Notes under the pieces: model-generated
Told to the model about the DNA's origin: nothing
The model's database searches: none
The model's input: the letters and a program-made list of their open reading frames with translations, nothing else
NCBI GenBank assembly: GCA_963402885.1
Contig: OY727102.1
Location: 3,906,001 to 3,970,000, forward strand
Reading direction: 5' to 3'
Length of the DNA: 64,000 bases
DNA from: Antedon bifida
Lineage: Eukaryota > Echinodermata > Crinoidea > Comatulida > Antedonidae
Part shown: positions 34,881 through 46,375 of the stretch, piece after piece
Position numbering within the stretch: position 1 is the stretch's first letter
Layout of the letters: the number at the start of each line of letters is the position of its first letter
Translations under genes and position numbers: made by a program

Positions 34881-36327
34881 GTTTGCCAAACCTGTGTAAA
34901 CAAATGTCAAAATTGTAGGTGTATGACCGATTCATATTATGTGCAATTTGAAATTGAACATGCTTATCAGTTGATCATTTAGAATAAAATGATCACCTAG
35001 TGTTGTTGAATCTTAATCGTATTATTATTAATATTATTATGATTATTATTATTATTAGTTATTATTATGATAATATATTTTGCAATTGTAAAACATTTTA
35101 TAAAACATATTTAATAACAAACTAGTGTATATTCACTTCTACAGAAAATTATTTACCACCATGCTAAATTAGTTCACAAAGAAAGGCCGAACAGCAACAT
35201 TAAAAATCAACTAAGAATTACTCAGAACGGCCTATTCTTTGCCATTGCCGCGTACTAATCTACGCCCGGTAAATTAAGTATTGTTTTTAAGATATAAATT
35301 AGTATAAAATACATGTTATTAATAGAATACAATATAAATATCCAAACAGCATTTAACATGATGTTGGCATGTAGTTTTTATCATGAAAATACTACCGGTG
35401 GTCCAGCCTTAGATTAGTGTAACCGTCACAAAAAGTTGTATACATCCCAGATACATCCTCACTATGGCGGCGCCCTACCACTTTGAGCCTACTGGCTATG
35501 TTTGATAGCAAGTCTAAACGTTGGTGTGTGTATTATACACATGTTATCTTCGCATTTATTATGTTTCATTTTGAGTTATTAGTTTCCAATAAATTATTAT
35601 TGTTAACCGATCGTCGACGTTAGCACGCATTCTGGTAGAATTCTGCTGCGCAATTTGAAAATTTTACAAATTGTGCAGCGCAATTTGAAATTGCGCAAAG
35701 ATTTTCTTGCGCAAGTTGATTGCGCAATTTAATATTGCGCAAGAAAATCTTTGCGCAATTTCAAATTTCTCAAGAATTCTTTGCGCAATTTCAAATTGCG
35801 CAAGGATGTTTTTGCGCAATTTCAAATTGCGCAAATCGTTCAAATCGCGCATAACATCGGTACTGGCCTAGCCTAGGCCTAGCTAGCTAGCTAGCCTAGC
35901 CGGGCCTAGGCCTAGCTGACTATTATCAATCATTCATGCACACTACTATTATATTATTACAGTAATACCAGCTTCTGTACCACCACCAGCAACATTGAAG
36001 CCTCTATTAAAAAAACTGAAAAAGTGTTATCATAATCACTATCTAGCAATAAAACGTGGGTAGCCTACCACCAACTTTATTACAGCCTGCACAACAACAA
36101 AACTGGGATAGAGCAGCTGCTGCTTGTTGCAAGGTAGGCGCTATAGATCAGAGGAACCATTTGGCATGTGGCATGGTGCATGTTGTGCGTTCATAAATTA
36201 TCTATTCGCACGGCTAATCGTCTATTGATACGTGTAGCATAGTATAAAGTTCATCAAAACGATTTCACGTGTGTGAATTTGGTCTTCTACAAATTTCCTT
36301 TAGAATTAAGCATTTTTTCGCACCAAA
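34881..36327. promoter_or_regulatory. Divergent ALDH / NCLN intergenic region
   Basis: 1,447 bp separate the two start codons. It holds a microsatellite of ATT units (~35020-35080), a more GC-rich stretch at 35230-35480 including ATGGCGGCGCC, the TTGCGCAA array (35647-35834) and TAGGCC-rich sequence (35863-35920). No TATA box was assigned. That it acts as a shared promoter is an inference from gene orientation only. Confidence 0.5.
35647..35834. repeat. Array of TTGCGCAA palindromes
   Basis: Nine exact TTGCGCAA copies start at 35691, 35707, 35720, 35735, 35751, 35781, 35796, 35812 and 35827, with degenerate copies near 35647 and 35676. They are separated by TTTCAAA, GTTGA or similar, so longer palindromes such as TTGCGCAATTTCAAATTGCG form. 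TTGCGCAA is also the core of the C/EBP-family binding site. Confidence 0.9.
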
Positions 36328-39300
36328 ATGTGGATTGAAGAGGCTAATGAGATGCTTGATATGTTCAGGGGTAGCATACCTCTCACAATTATATTAATTG
36401 TTCCTGTTTTAATCATGATTTCCCCTGGTGTTCCTGTCGATGCAGCCCATGAGTTTTCAGTTTATCGTATGCAGCAGTATGATCTGCAAGGCACACAATA
36501 CGGTAGGACGCCCGGTAGAACAAAGGACGAAACCCGGTGTTCATGAGCCTGGGCCTAGCCTTATTGACCTATTCTAGCAAGTCAACAACAACAAAAAATG
36601 TTTGCCTACCTAGTCTAGGCATGTAGGCCTTAGCTAGGCCTATTATGTATTTTTTAAGCCTAAATAAATTGTTTTTACATTAGGCTAGCCTAGGCCTAGA
36701 ATTTTATATTGGTTAATTTTGAATAATTGACAATAAATAATTAATAATATTGAATATTTTTGTTCATTATTTTCTTTTATAGGCGCTAGTTCCGTTTCGC
36801 ACCTGTTTTTATTTCGACTTCCTTTTGACTCCAAATTGTTAATCAACTTATTGTGAATACCAAACCTTAAAATTGGGCCTCATAAGTACTTTTATGAAGA
36901 AGAATCACATAAAAAGTAACAAATAAATCCTTTAATTGATGATTTTACAGACATGTTTTTCGCATACTCAAAGTTCAATATTTTCGTTTCTATGGAGCGC
37001 CAAAAGAGCAACAACAATAGATGGTTAAAAACTCAGATGTGCGAGAAACACGTCTGTAAATTCATCAATTTAAAGGATTTATTTGTTACTTTTTGTGTGA
37101 TCTCCTTCGTAAAAGTATTTTTGAGGCCTAAGGTGTGGTACTCACGATAAAGTTACTTAACCAATTTTGAGTCGAAATAAACGACAGGTGCGAAACGGAA
37201 CTAGCGCCCTTTTATATATTTGATTGAAGGTACTAATATTTCAGCAATGTAATTGTATGACAGAAAACCATGTAGAGATAGAGTGCGCTGTCTATTCATA
37301 CATAACTCTGCTTCCGCGATCAAAATCTGACCACAAACACAATACTTGTGCAGTGCAGTCATCAACATTAACAGAAAATATGAATGTTAAATTGTTGAAT
37401 GGGTTTCGTCCAATTTAATTAAATAGAACAGTCTTCTTTCACCTCTACTAAAATACTTGGCCTATTCAACTCTAAACATTTGTTAAATTCATTATTTTTT
37501 TCAGGATGTCGCAATGCTCTGGTTAACATGGAAGCCCGTCCAATTAACTCAAATGTTATGGTCAGGAGGTGTCTTGTAACTAGGTTAGCAGAACTCACTT
37601 CCGAACGATATCAAGAGGTTATCGAGGGAGCAGGAGCTCTGTTGATCTTGCTGCCAAAAGATATCAACGCTTTACCGCAGTCAGTTGTGCAAGTGTGTTT
37701 TACAAAGAACATTATTTATTTGCTCACTTTAATTTAAAGTTTTTAAAACATTAAATTTTTATTACCATTGATATTAACTTCTTGTTTTCTATCGGCAAAA
37801 TCGTCCATGCTCCTTAATTCTGTTGTGCTGTATATCGGCACAGGAACTAAGCACACCGGCAACAATGTCGATAGACAACTTTGTATTAGACACATAGTCA
37901 ACCATGAGAATGAATTAAACGCACGGCTGTTGACAGTAGCAGGGCTGAAAATGAATGGTCACCTGGCCGCCGATGGCGACCTTTATTTTGTAAGGGCGAG
38001 AATTCATTTTGTGATGGTCGACCCGTCTGGCGACTTCATAAACCGCATCCACCTACCTTTTATTATAACCAAGCTAGGCTAATATAAGCTAGGCCATATT
38101 CGGCCTAGCGGTCCTGTTTTGCTTACAATCCGTCGCAGGCGAAGATCGCTGCACACACTACGCTCAAATCACAAGTCGGCAAAACGTAAATCCCCCATTT
38201 GGTATCGGCTGCCACACATTTCTATCTAACGAACATTGTATACTTGCTTTTCTACTTGATAAATTCTTGTTCAATTGACTTTGAAATAAGATATTCTACG
38301 ATAAATGACACAAACTGTAAGTTTAATTTTCCGACACTCTACACCACGCGTCGCAACACATCATGTGGTGGTAAAAACAACGTACTGAAAATGGTATAAT
38401 CCGTTTCAGGGATGTCCATGATTGAATACACAGTACAGTATGTAATGCAAAACATGTGCATGGACGTAAAGAATCTCATGCAATATTGAGATGTGAACAA
38501 GTTTTTTTCCACAGATTTTTTAACGCTTGGGGGTGGGAGGGTGTTTGTGGGGTTATCAAATGTAATACTAAATGATATATCTGGGACGGGGTGGGGATAT
38601 GGTTTAAAGGTTAATTTTCAGCCCTACAGTAGTCACTTCCCAAACTTGTAGACATAGACCAGTTAGAATGATTTACGATAGTTAGGATACTGTATCATCT
38701 TACCTTGCAAGCTTACCTTTACCATTTTCTTATAATGCTTTCTTGTGCAGTATTGGCTAGAGTTGGAGCCACAGATATTGGAACAAGAATCAAAAGTTCC
38801 AATTTATTTTGCACATGAAGATGATCGTTTGATGGAGATATATGAAGATATCAGAACAGCGGTCAGTTCTGACCAAGCAGCTTCTGGTGCTGAAGGTCAG
38901 TTACACTATGCTTTGAACAATTCCTAAAGAGGTATCACTGTATACTATGGCAGTCAAATAGAGGATTTGATTCACTGAGAATTCCAACCAACATAGAAGG
39001 TCCATTGTGACTTTCTAAAGTAAATAAGATAAGGAAAACTAGTCTGATGCGTAACTGTACAACTGCAACATGTTAAAATATATCTACATTGTTCTTATTT
39101 AATTAAATTATTAATATTGTTTATGTATATTTAATATTATGTATTTTCAGCTTTATTAAGCGCAGTTTATGCCAATGGCTTTCAAATGGTAGTATCTGGA
39201 TCTCAATCAAAGCCAGTAAAAGATGGAACTATTACCAGTATCCAGGTAATATATCAATACAATATGCCCTATTAATTGGTTATCCGCACTTGGATTGGCC

Positions 39301-42300
39301 TTGTTATTGTCAGGATATTTTTTTTTCTATCTCATTCATTTTTCTTTCCACGAATTTTGTGTGACGTGTATCTCTCTTGTCAACATAACATTGTATAACT
39401 GTAGATGTGCAGGAAATTTACGCATGATTTTATGAAATTTTATAGTTTATCATAAATTCTGAACAAAAATTTATTTTTCAATGAAACTGTGCAAAAGTGT
39501 ATTTCATAATAAGGAGCAACTTTTGACATAATAAGCACAGCTCCTACAAACCATAGAAAAATGGTTTTTGCAATTTTTCATACATTCATTTTGATGAACT
39601 TTGATTGCAAATTAACAATGCACATGCATGTTAAACTTTAATAATTGTGTGCTAAAAAATGGGTATTTTAAAGCAAATTTGTGGAAAAATATACCTATTT
39701 TTAATGGATGGCTGGGGACCCCCATTTTTTATGGAAGCCGATGAATATCAATTCTTGTAAAATTTGTAACTACTGGATGTTCTGACATGACCATATGGCC
39801 ACTCGAATTTTTAAAATAGGATTTTTTTTGCTTTAAAGATGTATTGTCCCCCTGAAAAAATAATTCTTACAAAAATTTTTGTTGAATATTCCATTTTAAT
39901 GTAACATAATAGTTATCCCCTTTGACAAAAAATTGGATCGAAAAAAAAAATGTATTTACCTGAAAAAATGTAATTTAAAGCAAAAAATGGTCAAATTGGC
40001 TGCCAGCCAATGGATTTTTGGTTGAATTTTACCATTTATTTTGTCATTTTATAAGTGAAAACATGATTTTTTTCGATTTTTTTTCTATTAAAGTGATTAA
40101 CTAGATTAAAACTACAATATAACATATTCAAAGTCTGATTTAATTAATCTTCATTTTTCATGTTTTTGGGGGACAATACATCTTTAATACTAGTTAATCC
40201 TATTTAATAGAGCGCATTGCACTTATGCTTAGCACATTTCGCCTTAGATTTTGATATTTTGTTTATCAATCAATTCTCTTTTACATGCGTTACAAACATT
40301 TGATTTTTTGTTACATCATCATATAAAAAAATTAGAATAATGTGACTTGCTTAATTTCATCATATAGTATATTTCAATCTGTTATTTATAGCTCCTTGGA
40401 ATGAAAAGTGACCCACATGATTCAAATTTATTTATGTGCCCAAAATTCTTTCAATTTTTATTAATGTAATTAATTAGATAATTATCTTCTAAAATTGCTA
40501 TCTTTATGTTACATTTTGATGATGTCATGGTGTATATAACATATAAATTGTATTCTGTAAATACTGTAATATGCTGTATGACACAAAATATGTACAATTC
40601 AGAACTGTAAACATATTTAATTCATGTCATAGGATGGCATAAAAATTGTCAGTGTTCATATTTTAACGTCTGTGCATGTTGCGTTTGTGCGGATGACCCA
40701 AACTCGTCAAAGAGACGAGTTCAAATCTAGTTTTTATTTTCATTTCTTTTTTAATGTAACTCATTTATAATCTTTGTATATTTAGTTTATATATATACTG
40801 TGTTGTTTTATGTCATTTCACTAATTTGCTAACTTCATTTATAAATTATTGTTGTCAACATAGGAGCAAGAGCAGTCAATTCTGTTCAGGCCTATGCCTA
40901 GCTTGCTCATGCCAAGATTGTGCTTGATGACATGCCGAATAAATATTATTATTAATACTTTTTACTATAAATAGCGTCATCATCATAAGATAAATAGTAC
41001 ACTAACTAACTGTATTTAAAAATACTTTTCTTACATTTCAACAATGTAAACTAATATAATGTATGCATTTACTCTGTTTATAATGTACTATTAATAATTA
41101 TTTCAGGGTATGTTAAAAGGGAAAGGCATTGAAGATCAGCTCCCCACTATTGCTATCGTAGCCCATTATGACTCATACGGAGTTGCACCAGTAAGTATTA
41201 TTTGTACTCAGCAGTGTTCTCCCCAGGATTCACGTCACGCTTCTGTCACCCCAGGGGATGGATACCGAAACTAAGTACATGAGTCACAGCCCCACCATGG
41301 TTGGGGCTGTGGTGAAGCGATTTTTGGTAATGGTACTCTCGCACGTAAAATTCATGTTGAATGACGCCTCTAGTTAGGCTGAAAATTACACTTCATAGCA
41401 TGCTAGCAAACACCAAAACGAACGCGATAAAAAAAATGTTTGCGACTAAAGAAATGGAGGTGTCAAAGCATGCTGCTAAACGTGTACGTGCAAACAAATA
41501 CATAGGCCCTAATAAGATTCACATGCTTTCGTAAAATACGCGAAAAATTTAGTAGCATTAATATATAGATGCTAGATTATTTGCAATTTATGCCACTTTT
41601 TTTTTTGTATTATGTAATTATACAATCTACATTTTTGTATCTAACTGCATGTGCAGTAGTTTATTACTTGTATTAATTTGTTTGTTTAAATTGCTGGACA
41701 AGCTTTTTTGTTACTAGTATACTAGTAACAATGTGCTGCTGTTAAATCTTCCTGTAACTTTTTTTTGAATAATTTTTGTAATGCGATGTCTTTTTCTGTT
41801 TACTAAAATTGTGTTCATGAATAAATAATGAATTTTATTTTTCAGTATCTAGCTCACGGCGCCGATTCAAACGGAAGTGGAGTGGCTGCTTTATTAGAAT
41901 TAGCAAGACTCTTCTCAAAACTTTATTCAAACTCAAAAACACAAGCAAAGTATCCTTTTAATAGATGACAATAACAATGTGTAGGGTTCAATCCTTATCT
42001 AGTGCTAGTAGATAACTACTCTATGCCCTAAGCCTCAAGTGAAACTTTATAAGTATGATATAATTTGAGTGAATTTTCTGTTTGATGTGTATGAAATTTA
42101 AAAATAATAAATGCTAAGGCCATTAAATAAACAAAATGCATAACTACAATGTTTTCTCATTATTATACTATGCAGTTATTATCCTGAAATAACTGCAGGT
42201 ATAATCTTTTATTTCTTCTCTCTGGAGGAGGAAAGTTCAACTATCAAGGAACAAAAAGATGGATTGAAGATAGCCTAGAAAGCACAGGTAATGCCTGACG

Positions 42301-45300
42301 ATATAGAGATTGGAGCATAAGATTTTGCAATGATCTGGGTTTTGATCGGTGACTAAAGCCAACCTCTGTTCAGGGAACATACCTATCAAGTAGTCAACGT
42401 GGATTGACAGTGATAATCCAGAGCAGATTTTTTAAATTTTAATTAACTTCAGACACAACCATGTATCAGAGATTCAAATAATACTGTGCCCTTCATTCTT
42501 ACTTCCCTATGTATTATATTATAAACATTAATTTTTTGTTTTATTTAGAAACGACTTTTCTGAGTGAAGTATCGCATGTGTTATGCTTAGATAGCATTGG
42601 ATCTGGTAATGGTTTGTTTATGCATGTCTCCAAACCACCTAAAGAAAAGACTGTGCCTCACAGTATCTTGCAGGTAAATAGCAACAAAGCCTACTTGCTA
42701 CATAATCATTTTCACTCTCGACTTGAAACAGTGAAACTTAATACGGTAGAACCTGTGTTTTACGTACCCTGATTTTACGTTCCCTGGATTTTACGTACGC
42801 TTGAAATAACCGATGACGTCATCATTTTCTTACATTGAGGGCGCAATTTAACAACAACAAACAAAGCCATGGCTGTGTGAGGAATTCACTAAGCTTGAAC
42901 CGGTTTAACTTAATAAGTGAATAGATCAATTGATTGATCGATTGATTGATTGCATGCATCTTAATATTTGTATTAGGACTTTTTACTTCATTAAGAATAA
43001 TAAGAATTTCTATGTTTTTAGGAAATAATTGCAGTTAGCAAAACACTCTATCCAGAATTAAATACTAGCATGATTCATAAGAAAATTAACTTAGCAGACG
43101 ACTTTTTGACATGGGAACATGAAAGGTTTAGCATGCGTCGTCTGCCAGCTATGACCCTCTCACATTTTGCATCTTACGTAGATCCTTTAAGAAACTCAAT
43201 CCTTGATGATGGGTAAGTTATATTTTAAAGTAACTTTTAATTACACATAATCACATGTGTGACATAAGAGGATGATATAATTACATATGCATGTGACATC
43301 GTAATGTGTTTTTTTTTTGGATCTATAAATTTTATTTATTTTTTATTCTGTCTATTTTTAATGTTTCAATCTTTGTACTACAATATTTTCAGACTTATGT
43401 CTGCCTTTGTTATACCTGAATAAAATAAAATATTACATATGTGTGACATAATGGCCTATCGTTGATTAGGTGTAACATTGAAATTGAATTAATTATCTCA
43501 ATTTATCTAGGACAACATTGGATGTTAGTGTTCTTGCAAGGAATGTAAAAATTATAGCCGAAGGCTTGGCTAGACATCTATATGGATTATCAAGCAGCTC
43601 ATCTAATCAAAGCCTAGAAATATTCACTGATTTAATGGTGAGTATATTTGAATTTTATCTAGGCTGGAACTTGCTATTAATTAATTTTATGAAATGACTG
43701 TGTATGTAGAGCATTAGTTTGCTTCTGACATAGGTTTGATGAACACTCAATTAAAAAAATAATTCATTTAAAAGATACCTTCAGGGTTCTCACCAGTTCT
43801 CCTCCCCCTCCCCCCCCCCCTAAAAAAATCCTAGTGGGGGCGTGGGAGTCAGCTACTCCGCCAGCCCACGCATTTCATAAGGTCGGAAAAAATGCAGTTC
43901 GTAAACAACCCTACGATGTTCTTTTTGTGAGGTAACAAGGTGTGCAAAATTGATGAGTAAGTTTTGAGGAGGAGGACCAAGTTGTAAATTACCCGGAAGC
44001 TATAAATAAATACTATTTTTAATCGTTTTCTTCGTGGGTGTTTTTTTATCTACACGACGGCGAATATAAATAGAAATTTCCCACGGTAGAGGCACGATGG
44101 CACCACACGGTGAACCTAGGTCAACTTCGAAACATAATATAGCGAATGTCCAGTCGATCCAGAAACGATGCCGACAACAAAAGATACTCTCTTCAAATTA
44201 ACTGTTCCCACCCTGGTCGGGGTGTGAAGGGCCGCCGTGTAGCTACAGAATACTAGGCCGGCTAGGGCCATTTTCTTTACACATAATAATTGTTAAATGT
44301 TAAATCTTAACATGGAATATATTGATTTTAAGTATCTCAACATCTTTAGTTATCCTCTCACCTCAATTAAGCACATAACACTCTACATACAGTTTGCATA
44401 CATTAATGTAATATCTGTATTCTACAGGCTGTAAGTGAACTATCTCTTAAGTCCTGGACAACTTACTTATCCTCACAATCAAGAGCAGCTCAGCTGATGA
44501 CCAAAGATAGTCCAGTTGTCAACACTTTATATGCAGGCATGGAAAAAATGTTTCCCAATGATGTCGTCACCAAAATAACTGTTAAAGCAGATAAAAGGTA
44601 GCCATTACATTTTAATAATTATTATATATTAATTATATTTATTCAGCAATTAGAATACAAGACATATTACAGACAGCAAAAACCTAAAATTATTATGTAC
44701 AACTATTAAAATTCTAAAAGACTTACCTTACATGGTTAATGCATTGTTTCGCTGAGTTTCCCCTTGATTGATAATTCAGCATGTATAGTAAACCATTTTC
44801 TGCTTTTATTTTGCATGTTAGTTTAAATGAATCTGTATGTTATTTATACTTCTACCCTTTCATGGTCAATTTGCACTGTTCTAATTTTCCATTACATCTA
44901 TATGATTTTTTTTTTCAGAGAACCAGAATTTATTTTCTATGATGGTATGACAATGAAGATGAATGCTTATAAGTAAGTCAACTCCTCCAACTTGAACCCT
45001 GTTATGTGTTTACTTCATCATTATCATTTAGTCCTTGATGGATATCAACTTCTACCTATATTTCAATGTTGTTCTTATAACAAATTGTTGTCTATTGAAT
45101 GAAGAAGGTGAACATGTTTGTTTATTTTTCTAGTGTGAAGCCAGCTGTATTTGACCTATTCTTAGCAGCAGCTATTGGATGCTATATTGGTATTGTTTAT
45201 CTCGTTGTTCAGGTCAGTATTCTTTTATTTTAATACTTCCATGTTTATATAAACTAGATCTAAGCTAGGATGGGCTTGCATGGAATCATTAGTGGTGGTA

Positions 45301-46328
45301 CATTGATCGCTAAAACAAGTTTGAAAGAGCTTACAACATTTCAATGTGCATACTTGCTAGGCAAATCCTTGCCTTATAAATTTATTTAATTAACTTGCAT
45401 CCCCACATTGGCAATCGAATGTTCTGTAATCTTGTGACTGATTCACAGTGCTTACTAGATTCCATTATTTATGAGGATGTCCACTATTTTAGGAACATAA
45501 TAAACATGTGCCTCAACCACTATTTGTTTGAAATCGAAAATTCGTTCCACCCCTATTGACAATCGCATATTCTGTAATCACACAACTGATTCCAACATGT
45601 GCTACATACACCGTGGTTATTTATTCGTATTTTTGGACGTCCAATAGAGGCAAAATACAGTCGCCAATTTGATGAAGAGAACAGCATTTTTTTTTACCAC
45701 ATCGATTCCCATCATTGTGTTGTGCGTTATTGTTTTCTTTGTCTTTTATTTAATAATTTCTTCTAATAAGTGCAAAATATGATGTTTATTAAAATAGCAA
45801 TAATGGTAATAAACTCTTATAATATAGATCTATTTATAGAACAATTAATTAAACTCTTTTCTGCATCAAAGATAAATCATTGTTAATTTAGCATGTTAAT
45901 GACTAGAAATGCAGTACAGTAGTAGAGGCCTTGTCAACAGTAATTTTAAAAGGAAGTAACTTTTTTAATGAATATTTTCCAGTTTTCTTATTAATGTAAT
46001 ACTTAAATCAACTTGAAATTGATTTTGATATGTCTCTAGCAATCATCGATGCACATATTAGGCCTGTTAAGACTAGTGAGGCTTATCATGTCCTCAATGT
46101 TGTCTCAAAATGCTGGCTTATTCCAAATATAAACTTGTATTCCATGTACACTTCTCTTGATGTGTGTCTACTTCCCATTATAAGTTTAAATATTGTTCTA
46201 CTTCAGAGTCAGTAAAGTAGTTTATGAGAAGCTTTATGTATTACAAATGTTGTATTTCTTTACAGAAATTCCCAGCTCTGTTTTCTTTAATGCAGCAGTA
46301 TTCAAGTGTGAAGGTGAAACATCAATAG
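36328..46328 (+). CDS. NCLN: Nicalin, ER membrane protein
   Basis: Fourteen exons: 36328-36502, 37505-37692, 38751-38895, 39151-39245, 41107-41190, 41846-41949, 42199-42287, 42549-42673, 43022-43212, 43511-43637, 44428-44597, 44919-44972, 45134-45212, 46266-46328. Phases agree throughout and give 562 residues, matching the family length. Nicalin is an ER membrane protein that with TMEM147 and NOMO forms the BOS complex of the multipass translocon. Seen: an N-terminal hydrophobic segment (about residues 15-35), the nicalin hallmark [17 protein letters not shown], a lumenal M28-aminopeptidase-like fold ([47 protein letters not shown]), WEHERF, and a C-terminal membrane segment ([19 protein letters not shown]) before a short tail. 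Nicalin is generally considered non-catalytic. It is divergent from the ALDH gene. Confidence 0.97.
36782..37208. mobile_element. hAT-type foldback MITE with 8 bp target duplication
   Basis: Starts GGCGCTAGTTCCGTTTCGCA and ends with the complement TGCGAAACGGAACTAGCGCC. The pairing extends inward almost to the centre (AACAAATAAATCC with GGATTTATTTGTT). It is flanked by exact 8 bp direct repeats CTTTTATA at 36774-36781 and 37209-37216. An 8 bp duplication is typical of the hAT superfamily. It sits in NCLN intron 1, and the 65-codon frame inside is not a gene. Confidence 0.93.
37740..38750. other. NCLN intron 2, no gene supported
   Basis: Holds a 104-codon plus-strand frame (37768-38082) without recognisable domain, and a G-rich stretch near 38525-38600. 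I treat both as intronic sequence, possibly repeat-derived. Confidence 0.5.
39832..40187. mobile_element. GATGTATTGTCC-type MITE, subfamily 2
   Basis: Ends TTTAAAGATGTATTGTCCCC and GGGGACAATACATCTTTAA match the larger MITE family, but the ~356 bp interior is different. It lies in an NCLN intron. A related fragment is at 15470-15632. Confidence 0.85.
40885..40962 (+). repeat. Dispersed retroelement 3' tail with hairpin
   Basis: AGGCCTATGCCT forms a short stem, followed ~50 bases later by GCCGAATAAATATTATTATT. Same layout as the tails at 22110 and 43380. NCLN intron. Confidence 0.4.
43370..43440 (+). repeat. Dispersed retroelement 3' tail with hairpin
   Basis: CAGACTTATGTCTG (43390-43403) forms a 5 bp stem with compensated bases relative to CAGCCTTTTGGCTG at 22173. 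It is followed by CCTTTGTTATACCTGAATAAA. NCLN intron. Confidence 0.5.
43785..44300. other. NCLN intron, GC-rich insertion-like segment
   Basis: A C-rich run (CCTCCCCCTCCCCCCCCCCC, ~43803) and higher GC than its surroundings suggest an inserted repeat, but no end signatures were found. Confidence 0.35.
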
Positions 46329-46342
46329 AGCAATATATATTG

Positions 46343-46375
46343 CAATAAAAAATCAAAAGCAATAAATAAATATGT
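46343..46375 (+). terminator. Candidate NCLN poly(A) signals
   Basis: AATAAA occurs at about 46344 and again within AATAAATAAATA near 46361, 15-45 bases after the NCLN stop codon. The usual spacing to a cleavage site would follow. Confidence 0.5.

Noticed and set aside
37768..38082. 104-codon plus-strand frame in NCLN intron 2
   Set aside because: No recognisable domain, no splice support, lies wholly in a well-defined intron.
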